DNA from: JAZGBC01 sp036444495
GTDB taxonomy: Bacteria; Pseudomonadota; Alphaproteobacteria; Kiloniellales; J153
Direction of reading: 5' to 3'
Assembly (NCBI GenBank): GCA_036444495.1
Contig: JAZGBC010000099.1
Location: 1-6,383, forward strand
Length of the DNA: 6,383 nt
The translations under genes and the position numbers were made by a program. The notes beneath the pieces were generated by a model. It saw only the letters and a list, made by a program, of their open reading frames with translations. It searched no databases and was not told the DNA's origin. Positions within the stretch are counted from its first letter, which is position 1; every line of letters begins with the position of its first letter. This document shows positions 1 through 6,383 of this stretch, piece by piece.

Positions 1-353
<353 letters not shown>

Positions 354-433
354 GTCCGCCCCCGTTTCCGATTCGCTTGATGCCGCAAAGCTGATAGCAC
401 GCGCATGGCCCCAGCGCCAGAAGCCGCCCAGGA

Positions 434-1150
434 TCAGCCCTTCAGCAAATTCAGGAACCGCGCCGCGGCGTCGAGATCGTTCTTGATGGCGCCGCGGCGG
501 CGGAGCGCTTCCGGGTCATCGCCCCACTTCTCGATCTGATAGCCCTCGTCGAGCTGGGCCGCGGCGAAGGCGGCTTCCGCATCGATCTGCCGCGCCGACA
601 GCGCCAGGCCGATGACCAGCGATCCGGCCGCGCTCGCCGCGCCGCTCAGCGCGGTCAGTTCGAAGTCGTCCCTGGACTCGACCGCGCTGCGCAAGGCGCT
701 AAGCGAAGCCGCCGGCTGCGCCACCGAGACCACGCCCGCGGTGACCTTGAGCGGCGCGGCGAGGGTCCGCGCCGCCCAATCCAGAAGCGGTTGCCAGAGT
801 TCCTGCTGACGCGCCGCCAGCTCCGAGGTCGCCTCGGCCCGATAGCAGAGCTGATCGTGCGCCGCGTAAGCGGCCAGCTCCTCGATCACGCGCGCGCGGC
901 CGGGACGCACCAGATCGAGGGCAGTCCAGGCCAGGCCGGTGAGCGGCATGGCGGCGGGATCGACCTCCTCGCCCTGCTCGTCCCATTCGGCGGCCACGGC
1001 CTCGGCGAGCCCGCAGCCGGGCAGGATCATCTCCGCCTTGGCTGGAGTCTTGATTCTGCGCCCGTCGAGGGTGACCGAAAAACCGGCCGCCGGCCCAGCG
1101 CTCGCCACGGCCACGGTTTTGTAGAACCGCTTGAACCTGCCCCGGCTCAT
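434..1150 (-). CDS. ATP12-family F1-ATPase assembly chaperone
   Basis: The 238-residue product belongs to the ATP12 family. Mitochondrial Atp12 binds the F1 alpha subunit before it assembles with beta; the bacterial members, found in alphaproteobacteria, are taken to do the same job in the cytoplasm. Landmarks are an N-terminal KRFYKTV and GFSVTLDGRRIKTPAK (about 7-38), EWDEQGEEVDPAAMPLTGLAWTALD in pieces at about 55-79, HDQLCYRAE (98-106), ELWQPLLDWA (117-126) and a C-terminal QLDEGYQIEKWGDDPEALRR (199-218). Family length is similar. The open frame extends 31 codons upstream to 1243, but that part is low-complexity Arg/Ala/Ser and overlaps the AsmA gene. The family alignment begins only after MSRGRFKRFY, so the ATG at 1150 was chosen. 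It lies 22 bases after the AsmA stop; the AAGG upstream is rather far for a good ribosome site. pccB follows 80 bases downstream. Confidence 0.9.
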   Translation of the reverse strand: MSRGRFKRFYKTVAVASAGPAAGFSVTLDGRRIKTPAKAEMILPGCGLAEAVAAEWDEQGEEVDPAAMPLTGLAWTALDLVRPGRARVIEELAAYAAHDQLCYRAEATSELAARQQELWQPLLDWAARTLAAPLKVTAGVVSVAQPAASLSALRSAVESRDDFELTALSGAASAAGSLVIGLALSARQIDAEAAFAAAQLDEGYQIEKWGDDPEALRRRGAIKNDLDAAARFLNLLKG

Positions 1151-1172
1151 GGACGCAGTATATTGCCTTGGA

Positions 1173-3215
1173 TCAGTTGCCGAACAGGCTCTTGAGGCCC
1201 TCGCTGATGCCCTTGCCCACGTCGTCGAGCATGTCGGCCGCATCCTTGGCCGTATCCTCCACGATGTTGCCGCTTGGCTGCGCGGCTTGCTGGGGCGCGG
1301 CGGCGGGCGCCTGGGCGCTCTTGTTCAACGCGGCGACGCAGGGGTTCTGGTCCGCCGTTTGGCTTTCCCCGATAAGAATGGCCCCGACGGCCAGTGGATT
1401 GATGAACAGCCCGGCGACCTTGGCCGCGCCCACGGCGGTACCCACCGGATCGGGCGCGTAACTGGGCTTGGCGAGCGTGCCCTTCACCAGGAAGGGAATG
1501 GCCAGGCTCATCAGGCCCGCGTCCTTGGCCTGCGGTGTGATGCGCAGGTCCAGGGCCTCGCTGCGCAGGTCCACCTTGCCCGTGCCGGTCACGGTCATGG
1601 TAGAGGTGTCCAGCAGGATCACCTCGCTGGTCATCACGCCGCCCTTGACCGGCAGGCGGGCGACCACGCAGTTGATATTCAGGTCGTCGCCGCTCTCGCG
1701 CCAGCCGCCCAGCATCTGGAACAGGCCCGTGGCCGCGCCCTTCAGCAGACTGCTGCTCATGCTGCCCTTTTCGCCGACCACTTCGATCCGGCCGTTGAGG
1801 CTGGACGCGATGGCGCGCGGCGAGGCGCCGGCCCCGCTCAGATTGACGCTGCCGTCCAGCCGGCCGCTGATCCCATCGGACACCTCGAGTTGCTTGAGCA
1901 AACCGCCGTAGTCGATCTGCGTGGCCGTCAGCTTGACCTTGAGTGGCGGCACCTTCTTGCCCGCATCCAGGCTGAAGGAGCCGGCCACCTTGCCGCCGGC
2001 CACGCCGGCCTTGAAGGAGGAGACCTGGAGCCGGCCGCCCTTGAGGCTGAGTTCCACATCCATATCGGCCAACTCCATGCCCGGCTTGACCCGCAGCTTG
2101 CCCACGCTCAGCTTGATCTTGGCGTCCACGGATTTGAGCGCCGCCAGCGGCAGCGGCTCCTCGGTGAAGACGAACCTCCGGTCACCGCTCTGGGACGGGG
2201 CGCTCTCCGCGCCCGGCCCCTGGAAGTCGGCCAAATCCAGAGTACCGGCAGTGAAGGAGCCGCTGATCGAGGGCCGCTTGCCGCCCAGCGACAGGCTGCC
2301 GCTGCCGGCGATATCGCTGCCGCCGATCTGCACGGCCAAGCCGGTCAGCCTGTAGGCCTTCTTCTCCTGGATCACCTGGGCGCTCAGGGAATAGGGCCCG
2401 AGCGGCGGCAGGGCGGCGCCGGTCAGCGCGCCGAGGGTGGCCAGGCTCTCGCCCTTGGCCTCCACCTTGAGATCGATGCCCTGGCCCTTCATGGGCTCGG
2501 CGATGCTGCCCTTGATTGCGAGGCTGGCGCCCCCGGCCTCGATCTTCAGGTCCACGGGATAGGCCTGGTCCCCGGTCAGGGCGGAGAGCGCGCCGAGGGT
2601 GCCTTGGATCGTGAGCGGCGCGTCGTTGTAGGCGCCGTCGAAGGCAATCGTGAGCGGGCTCGAGGGGCTGTCGGCGCTGCCCACAAATTCATTCAAGCGC
2701 AGCACGATTTCCTCGCCGGTCTTGCCGTTGCGGTAGGTCAGGCGCCCGTCGCGGATCGCCACCTGATTGATGCTGGGCAGCTCGGCGGCCTCCTTCTCCG
2801 GTTCCTTCTTTTCCTCTTTCGCGGCCTTCATCTCCCAGTTGCCCCGGCCCTTGGCGTTGGTTTCCAGCAGGATGTCGGGCTCCACCAGGACCAGGCGGTT
2901 AACCTGGATGTCGCCGGAGATGAGCGGCAGGAGCGCGACCTCCACCTCGAAGCGCTTGACCGAGATCATCGCGGCGGGGCTGCCCCAGGGCGCGTTGGCG
3001 AAGGTTACGCCCTCGAGCGAGATGGCCGGCGTCAGCGAGATTTGCAGGTCGATGGCTCCCGCGATCTTGAGTTTACGGCCCGTCGCCTCCTCGGCCTTGG
3101 CTTCGATCACCCCGCGCAGGTCCTCGAAATCCATGGTGGAAAGCACCGCGTAGACGGCGACAACGGCCGCGACCAGAAGGGCCGCGACACCGCTCAGAAT
3201 CCATTTGAGTTTCAT
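1173..3215 (-). CDS. AsmA family protein (membrane-anchored, envelope)
   Basis: The 680-residue protein is of the AsmA family. These are long inner-membrane-anchored proteins of the bacterial envelope, linked to outer-membrane assembly and probably to lipid transfer across the periplasm. Residues 5-26 form a single hydrophobic helix after a short basic start (MKLKW), an uncleaved anchor or signal. The AsmA N-terminal region follows, with GRKLKIAGAIDLQISLTP (about 46-63), LEGVTFANAPWGS (about 67-79) and VEVALLPLISGDIQVNRLVL (91-110). A charged Lys/Glu linker lies at about 132-144. The middle is repetitive beta-rich sequence. The AsmA C-terminal part holds an SSLLKGAATGLFQMLGG stretch, a VTGTGKVDLRSEALDLRI strand pair and NPCVAAL (about 624-630). 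The end has an Ala/Gln/Pro-rich linker (631-650) and a short acidic amphipathic segment. The ATG at 3215 has GGGAG ten bases upstream. The downstream ATP12 gene starts 22 bases after the stop, so the two are probably co-transcribed. Its exact cargo cannot be read from sequence. Confidence 0.88.
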   Translation of the reverse strand: MKLKWILSGVAALLVAAVVAVYAVLSTMDFEDLRGVIEAKAEEATGRKLKIAGAIDLQISLTPAISLEGVTFANAPWGSPAAMISVKRFEVEVALLPLISGDIQVNRLVLVEPDILLETNAKGRGNWEMKAAKEEKKEPEKEAAELPSINQVAIRDGRLTYRNGKTGEEIVLRLNEFVGSADSPSSPLTIAFDGAYNDAPLTIQGTLGALSALTGDQAYPVDLKIEAGGASLAIKGSIAEPMKGQGIDLKVEAKGESLATLGALTGAALPPLGPYSLSAQVIQEKKAYRLTGLAVQIGGSDIAGSGSLSLGGKRPSISGSFTAGTLDLADFQGPGAESAPSQSGDRRFVFTEEPLPLAALKSVDAKIKLSVGKLRVKPGMELADMDVELSLKGGRLQVSSFKAGVAGGKVAGSFSLDAGKKVPPLKVKLTATQIDYGGLLKQLEVSDGISGRLDGSVNLSGAGASPRAIASSLNGRIEVVGEKGSMSSSLLKGAATGLFQMLGGWRESGDDLNINCVVARLPVKGGVMTSEVILLDTSTMTVTGTGKVDLRSEALDLRITPQAKDAGLMSLAIPFLVKGTLAKPSYAPDPVGTAVGAAKVAGLFINPLAVGAILIGESQTADQNPCVAALNKSAQAPAAAPQQAAQPSGNIVEDTAKDAADMLDDVGKGISEGLKSLFGN

Positions 3216-3447
3216 GCTATATCCGCTCCCAGGGCGGTCGGGCTGGCTACAGGCCGGGTAAAATCCCCGATGAATCAGGCCGCGCCGCTCTCCTTGAGGT
3301 GGACCGGGCCGCGGCAGCCCCAGGAAACACCTGCATCTCTTACCGAGACGTTAACGGCCATGCCGTAAGCCGTAACCGGTGTCCCCGATTGTCACGGTCT
3401 CGCCCAGCTTGGCCCGCAAAACTCCTATATAGGGGCGCTCGGCCACG
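3216..3447. other. 232-base intergenic spacer between the PLP enzyme gene and AsmA
   Basis: No gene or RNA is recognisable here. The spacer holds a perfect 10-base palindrome CCTATATAGG (3424-3433) just after the stop of the PLP enzyme gene. It also holds a short hairpin-capable repeat ACGGCCATGCCGT (3355-3367). Neither is followed by a T-run, so no intrinsic terminator is supported. The AT-rich core of the palindrome is the only promoter-like sequence seen in this GC-rich spacer, and a promoter for AsmA could lie here. No convincing -35 partner was found. Confidence 0.4.
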
Positions 3448-4593
3448 TTACCAGCCGTTGACGCGGTCCCAGGTCTCGACGACCTCTTCGCCCGCGCCGT
3501 CGCTGCTGTCAACCACGTGATAGAACTCGTAGGCCGCCGCCGTGAAGCAGGCGTGGTTGGGCAGGATGCGCAGGCGCGCGCCGGGCGGCAGGGCGGCAAA
3601 GGGCAGGCCGCCGCCGGGCGCGGCGACGATGCCGTGCTCCTGGGACACGCGCACCACCTGGAGTTCGGGCAGCTCCCCGGGGCGGCCGGGATCGACCGCC
3701 AGGCCGTAGCCCACGTCGCGCGGCCCCGCCGCCGTGCTGCGGTCCTTGGACAGCGCCAGGCCGCCGGCGTCGATCACCAGCTCGCCGCGCGCGTGCTGCT
3801 GGCCGGTCACCGTGGTCAGCACGGAGAGCGCGATATCTTCCAGGCCGCAGGACCCGATCTCGGCCTGGAAGACATCGTTGAACACATAGACTCCGGGCCG
3901 CATCTCACTGACGCCCTCCAGGCTGCGCGCGTGCATGGCCGTCGGCGTGGAGCCGACGCTGACCACCGGGCAGGGCAAGTCCGCCGCGCGCAGGCGCTCG
4001 GCACCCTGTACCGCCCCGGCGCGCTCGGCCTCGGCGACCTCTTCCACCTCGGCCACGCCGCGGCAGCCGTAGGAATGGCCGGCGTGGGTCAACACACCGC
4101 GCAAGCTCACACCGCGCGCGTTGTCCAGGGCCATGCCGATCTCGATCAGCGCCTCGGAGTCCGGCGCCACCCCGGCGCGGCCATCGCCCGTGTCCAGCTC
4201 GATCAACACCTCGAAGTGCGCACCCAGGGCTTCCGCACGCACCCCGATGCCCCGGGCCACCTCCAGGTCGTCGGTGAGGACGGCAACATGGGCACCCTTG
4301 GCCTGCAGCGCCGCCACCCGATCGAGCTTGGGAAGCGCGATGCCCACCCCGTAGACCAGGTCCTTAAAGCCCCGCTCGGCGAAGTACTCCGCCTCCTTGA
4401 GGGTGGAGACCATGACACCGCCGGAATGGCCGGCCGTGGCCAGGCGGCCCACCTCGGCGGATTTGGCGGTCTTGAGATGGGGCCTGAGATCCACGCCCAG
4501 GTCCCGCGCCCGCGCGCTCATGCGCGCGATGTTGGCCTCGAGGCGCGCCCGGTCCAGGATCAGCGCCGGGGTGTCCAACTCGGAAAGCTTCAT
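3448..4593 (-). CDS. PLP-dependent D-serine dehydratase / D-threonine aldolase-like enzyme
   Basis: The 381-residue protein belongs to the fold-type III (alanine racemase-like) PLP enzymes, in the branch with eukaryotic-type D-serine dehydratase (DSD1) and D-threonine aldolase. Substrates are D-beta-hydroxy amino acids. The N-terminal TIM barrel begins LDTPALILD (6-14). It carries the PLP lysine in RPHLKTAKS (Lys41), followed by an AG..GVMVSTLKEAE segment (54-69), ELDTGDGRAGV (132-142), LTHAGHSYG (168-176) and VSVGSTPT (211-218). A D-serine dehydratase-like C-terminal domain ends in LPNHACFTAAAYEFYHVV (344-361). His347 and Cys349 match the paired metal ligands of this subgroup; an H-x-C pair is typical of D-serine dehydratases, while characterised D-threonine aldolases have H-x-D. 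The start ATG at 4593 overlaps the rluC stop (ATGA), so the gene is probably translated by coupling. Substrate remains an inference. Confidence 0.85.
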   Translation of the reverse strand: MKLSELDTPALILDRARLEANIARMSARARDLGVDLRPHLKTAKSAEVGRLATAGHSGGVMVSTLKEAEYFAERGFKDLVYGVGIALPKLDRVAALQAKGAHVAVLTDDLEVARGIGVRAEALGAHFEVLIELDTGDGRAGVAPDSEALIEIGMALDNARGVSLRGVLTHAGHSYGCRGVAEVEEVAEAERAGAVQGAERLRAADLPCPVVSVGSTPTAMHARSLEGVSEMRPGVYVFNDVFQAEIGSCGLEDIALSVLTTVTGQQHARGELVIDAGGLALSKDRSTAAGPRDVGYGLAVDPGRPGELPELQVVRVSQEHGIVAAPGGGLPFAALPPGARLRILPNHACFTAAAYEFYHVVDSSDGAGEEVVETWDRVNGW

Positions 4594-5699
4594 CGGGCTT
4601 TCTTCCTGGCGGTTTTCTTGCAGCCGCGCTCGCGCTTGGGTCCGGGCGGCGTGCCGGGAGGCGAATGGACCTGACCCTCGGCGTAGCGCAGCAACTCCGC
4701 TTCCGCGCGCTCGGCGCGCGCGCTGTTGAAACCAAATCCGCGAAACATGCGCTCCATATGCTCCGGCAGTGGCGCGGCGACGCGCAGTGTGGTGCCGTCG
4801 TCCGGATGGGGCAAGGCGATCTCGCGCGCGTGCAACATCAGTTGCTTGGGCGTTGCCTCCGGTGAGCCCGGCGCCTCGGGGAAGGCCGCCTTGCCGCCGT
4901 ACTTGCCGTCACCCAGGATCGGCGTGCCCAGCGCGGCGCAGTGCGCGCGCAGCTGGTGCGTGCGCCCGGTGAGCGGCATGAGCAGCAGCCAGGCCACCTT
5001 CGGCCCGGCGCGGCCCAGCGCGTGCTCCTCGACCACCTGATAGAGCGTGAGTGCGGGCTTCCCGCCCGCTTCCTCCGCGCCCACTTTCTCGCCGCCCCGG
5101 CCCGGTTTCTTGGCGAGCGCCAGCTCGATGCGCCCGCGCGGCGGTTTCGGCACGCCGGCCGTGAGCGCCCAGTAGAACTTGCACGCGTCCTTGCCCCGGA
5201 AGGCGGCGGTCAAGCGGCGCGCCGCGGGGGCGGTACGGGCGAGCAGCAAGACGCCGCTGGTGTCCTTGTCCAGGCGGTGCACCAGGCGCGGGCGTTCGGC
5301 GCTCTCGAACCTGAGCGCTTCGAGCATGGCGTCCAGGTGCCGCACCTGGCCGCTGCCGCCCTGCACCGCCAGACCCGCCCACTTGTTGATGGCGATTACC
5401 GAGTCGTCGCTGTAGAGCACGGCGGCTTCCAGCGCGCGCGCGTCTTCCCGGCTCGGCGCCTTGGGCGCGGGACGTCCGGGCCGCGCAGGGGACTCGGGCA
5501 GCGGCGGCACGCGCACCACCTGCCCCGGCGCCAGGCGAGTACCCGATTTGGCGCGCCGGCCGTCGACGCGCACCTGTCCGGTCCTAAGCAGCTTTTCCAG
5601 CCGGCCGTGGCCGAGCGCCGGGAACCGCCGCTTGAACCAGCGGTCGAGCCGGAGCTCGGCTTCGTCGTCGCCCACCGTCAGCGCCTGCACGCCGCTCAT
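4590..5699 (-). CDS. rluC: 23S rRNA pseudouridine synthase, RluC/RluA family
   Basis: The 369-residue product isomerises uridines to pseudouridine in 23S rRNA; E. coli RluC acts on U955, U2504 and U2580. Residues 16-66 form an S4 RNA-binding domain (LRLDRWFKRRFPALGHGRLE and TGQVRVDGRRAKSGTRL). The catalytic domain runs from about 92 and contains INKWAGLAVQGG (104-115), the signature RLVHRLDKDTSG (138-149) with the catalytic aspartate at 144, GRTHQLRAH (245-253), LGDGKYGG (262-269) and LMLHAREIALPHP (287-299). The tail (354-369) is strongly basic (KKTARKKAR), a common RNA-binding extension. The ATG at 5699 was chosen because the S4 domain starts directly after it and because it overlaps the ancestral crcB stop as ATGA. 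No Shine-Dalgarno is evident, which fits coupling to crcB. The frame stays open a further 128 codons to 6083, but that stretch is the mobile element plus out-of-frame crcB. The next gene overlaps the stop by four bases. Confidence 0.93.
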   Translation of the reverse strand: MSGVQALTVGDDEAELRLDRWFKRRFPALGHGRLEKLLRTGQVRVDGRRAKSGTRLAPGQVVRVPPLPESPARPGRPAPKAPSREDARALEAAVLYSDDSVIAINKWAGLAVQGGSGQVRHLDAMLEALRFESAERPRLVHRLDKDTSGVLLLARTAPAARRLTAAFRGKDACKFYWALTAGVPKPPRGRIELALAKKPGRGGEKVGAEEAGGKPALTLYQVVEEHALGRAGPKVAWLLLMPLTGRTHQLRAHCAALGTPILGDGKYGGKAAFPEAPGSPEATPKQLMLHAREIALPHPDDGTTLRVAAPLPEHMERMFRGFGFNSARAERAEAELLRYAEGQVHSPPGTPPGPKRERGCKKTARKKAR

Positions 5700-5773
5700 G
5701 TCAAAAGAACCCGAAATATGCGCATCCCGCCGAAGATGCCGATGAGCGAGAGCAAAACCGAGGCCACCATGTG
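5696..5773 (-). pseudogene. crcB: crcB 3' remnant: fourth transmembrane helix and native stop
   Basis: These 25 codons plus stop (HMVASVLLSLIGIFGG, then MRIFRVLLT) encode the hydrophobic fourth helix of CrcB, separated from the first three by the inserted element. The pattern Y-x-x-A-S-V-L-L-S followed by a Gly-rich hydrophobic run is what CrcB proteins show after the AAxY at the end of the loop. The remnant is undamaged, and its TGA overlaps the rluC start as ATGA. Joined to codon 94 of the upstream piece, it gives a 119-residue protein of normal CrcB length. It no longer has a start of its own, except through an open frame inside the element that begins with TTG at 6025. Confidence 0.85.
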
Positions 5774-5795
5774 ATACCAACGGTCCTTGATATTG
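5774..5795 (+). repeat. Left terminal inverted repeat of the element
   Basis: This 22-base repeat begins ATACCAACGGTCC and ends TGATATTG. It is the exact reverse complement of 6017-6038, with no mismatches. Confidence 0.95.
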
Positions 5796-6016
5796 GCCCA
5801 TTTCATGGGAGCAAATCGGCTCGCCCGGGCAGGCGCGGTGCGAAGCGCGATGCGGGACATCGGGCAAGCGCCACAACGAACCCGGCGCGCCGATTTGCCC
5901 CACCTCAGGCCGGGCGCTTTTTCCCGCCAGAGGCGTCGCTCGCTGCTTAAAGTGTCCCGCACTACGGCGCAACTCGCTCCTGTCTGGTGGGCAAAAATCG
6001 CCTCGGTGAAATAGGT

Positions 6017-6038
6017 CAATATCAAGGACCGTTGGTAT
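6017..6038 (-). repeat. Right terminal inverted repeat of the element
   Basis: Read on the minus strand it is identical to 5774-5795. It supplies the last codons (Thr-Asn-Gly-Pro) and the TGA that end the truncated crcB frame. It also carries the TTG at 6025 that could start the frame reading through the element. Confidence 0.95.
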
Positions 6039-6318
6039 AAACCGCCGCCGGGACGGGTGCGCCGCGCTCGACGAGCGCGACAACCTCCATGGAATAGGTG
6101 GAGAAGGTAGTGAAGCCGCCCAGCAAGCCGACCACGATCATGGCACGCAACTCGGGCGAGGGCGACCAGACGAGCGCCGTCGCCTCGATGAAGGCGCCCA
6201 TGGCGAAGCAGCCGAGCAGATTGACGGCCAGCGTAGCGAAGGGAAAGCCGCCGGCCATCAGGAAGCGGGCCACCGCGCCGAGCGCGCCTCCGCCTGCCAC
6301 CGCCAGGGCAATTCGCAT
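6022..6318 (-). CDS. crcB: Fluoride channel CrcB (Fluc), truncated by insertion
   Basis: CrcB/Fluc proteins are small four-helix inner-membrane proteins that form dual-topology dimers and export fluoride. The open frame here gives 98 residues. It has GGGALGAVARFL (9-20) in helix 1, LAVNLLGCFAMGAF (30-43) with the conserved Asn33 in helix 2, and GLLGGFTTFSTYSMEVVALV (64-83) with the GGxTTFST break of helix 3. Native sequence stops at Tyr94; the last four residues (TNGP) and the TGA are encoded by the end of the inserted element, so helix 4 is lost. Helix 4 lines part of the fluoride path in known structures, so this product is probably inactive. The ATG at 6318 is preceded by GGAG at six bases. 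A TATAAC at 6358-6363 could be a -10 box, but its -35 would lie outside the window. No fluoride riboswitch is recognisable in the 65 bases upstream. Best treated as a disrupted gene. Confidence 0.85.
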   Translation of the reverse strand: MRIALAVAGGGALGAVARFLMAGGFPFATLAVNLLGCFAMGAFIEATALVWSPSPELRAMIVVGLLGGFTTFSTYSMEVVALVERGAPVPAAVYTNGP

Positions 6319-6383
6319 GTTCGCCTCGCTCCAGGTTCCGCGCTCTAAACCGGCGGCGTTATAGCCCGGATTCCCGGCGGCGG

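Larger units (their letters stand above)
5774..6038. mobile_element. MITE-like non-autonomous element inserted in crcB
   Basis: The segment is bounded by a perfect 22-base inverted repeat and separates the two in-frame halves of crcB. Deleting 263 bases (a 261-base core at 5776-6036 running ACC to GGT, plus one copy of a 2-base AT flanking duplication) restores the crcB frame exactly. The duplication could also be read as TA or TAT, so the family (for example an IS630-like TA target) is not settled. Inside the perfect repeats the arms stay imperfectly complementary. TGCGGGACA at 5851-5859 is mirrored by TGTCCCGCA at 5953-5961, each exactly 77 bases from its end, and about 58 of 88 arm positions pair without gaps by hand count. 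A centre of about 93 bases (5860-5952) has no symmetry I could find. It is far too short for a transposase, so it must have been moved in trans. Confidence 0.85.

Noticed and set aside
354..433. Terminator between the ATP12 gene and pccB
   Set aside because: Only weak GC-rich inverted matches, with no stable stem followed by a T-run.
1151..1243. 31-codon upstream extension of the ATP12 frame
   Set aside because: It overlaps the end of AsmA, has Arg/Ala/Ser-rich composition, and lies outside the family's usual start.
1131..3368. 745-codon open frame on the plus strand opposite AsmA
   Set aside because: The translation is His/Gly/Ala/Gln-rich with no recognisable domain. It mirrors a clearly real AsmA gene in GC-rich DNA, where antisense frames rarely meet stops.
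3351..3447. Tail of a minus-strand frame (ending ...TIGDTGYGLRHGR) as an extension of the PLP enzyme by frameshift
   Set aside because: The enzyme already has its complete C-terminal domain with the H-x-C motif and normal length before its own stop, so the tail needs no explanation.
3517..4674. 385-codon plus-strand frame opposite the PLP enzyme gene
   Set aside because: Low-complexity, with no family resemblance. The minus-strand gene has full motifs and an ATGA overlap with rluC.
5787..6014. 75-codon plus-strand frame inside the element as a possible transposase
   Set aside because: Too short, with no catalytic motif. It begins in the mirror copy of the terminal repeat, so its first residues just echo the minus-strand frame.
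6319..6383. Possible fluoride riboswitch upstream of crcB
   Set aside because: I could not see the conserved pseudoknot motif in the 65 available bases, and the region is partly outside the window.

Overview
The window is a GC-rich stretch in which every gene that can be supported lies on the minus strand, so it reads from the right end to the left. The gene content points to an alphaproteobacterium. It has an ATP12-type F1-ATPase assembly chaperone (a family shared by alphaproteobacteria and mitochondria), a propionyl-CoA carboxylase beta chain, and an alphaproteobacterial-style RluC next to CrcB. A member of the Rhodospirillales or a relative is likely, but that rests on family resemblance and not on a search.

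Layout in transcription order: crcB (fluoride channel), split by a small mobile element; rluC (23S rRNA pseudouridine synthase); a PLP enzyme of the D-serine dehydratase / D-threonine aldolase family; a 232-base spacer; an AsmA-family envelope protein; an ATP12 chaperone; and the first 117 codons of pccB, cut by the window's left edge. The crcB-rluC and rluC-PLP enzyme junctions are both ATGA stop/start overlaps, so these three genes look like one translationally coupled operon. AsmA follows after a spacer, and ATP12 begins 22 bases after AsmA ends.

The main discovery is at 5774-6038. A 265-base segment bounded by a perfect 22-base inverted repeat sits inside crcB. The crcB frame ends in the first few bases of this segment, after three transmembrane helices. 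The missing fourth helix (25 codons plus stop) lies intact on the far side and ends in the ATGA overlap with rluC. Removing 263 bases, that is a 261-base element plus a 2-base AT duplication, restores a continuous 119-residue CrcB. The element has no room for a transposase. Its arms are imperfectly palindromic for about 86 bases with exact mirror spacing, which makes it a MITE-like non-autonomous element.

The element is open in two of the three minus-strand frames. One produces a spurious 128-residue N-terminal extension of RluC. The other starts at a TTG overlapping the premature crcB stop and rejoins the crcB fourth-helix frame. The rest of the window is ordinary housekeeping sequence. The very long plus-strand open frames opposite AsmA and the PLP enzyme are GC-driven shadows.
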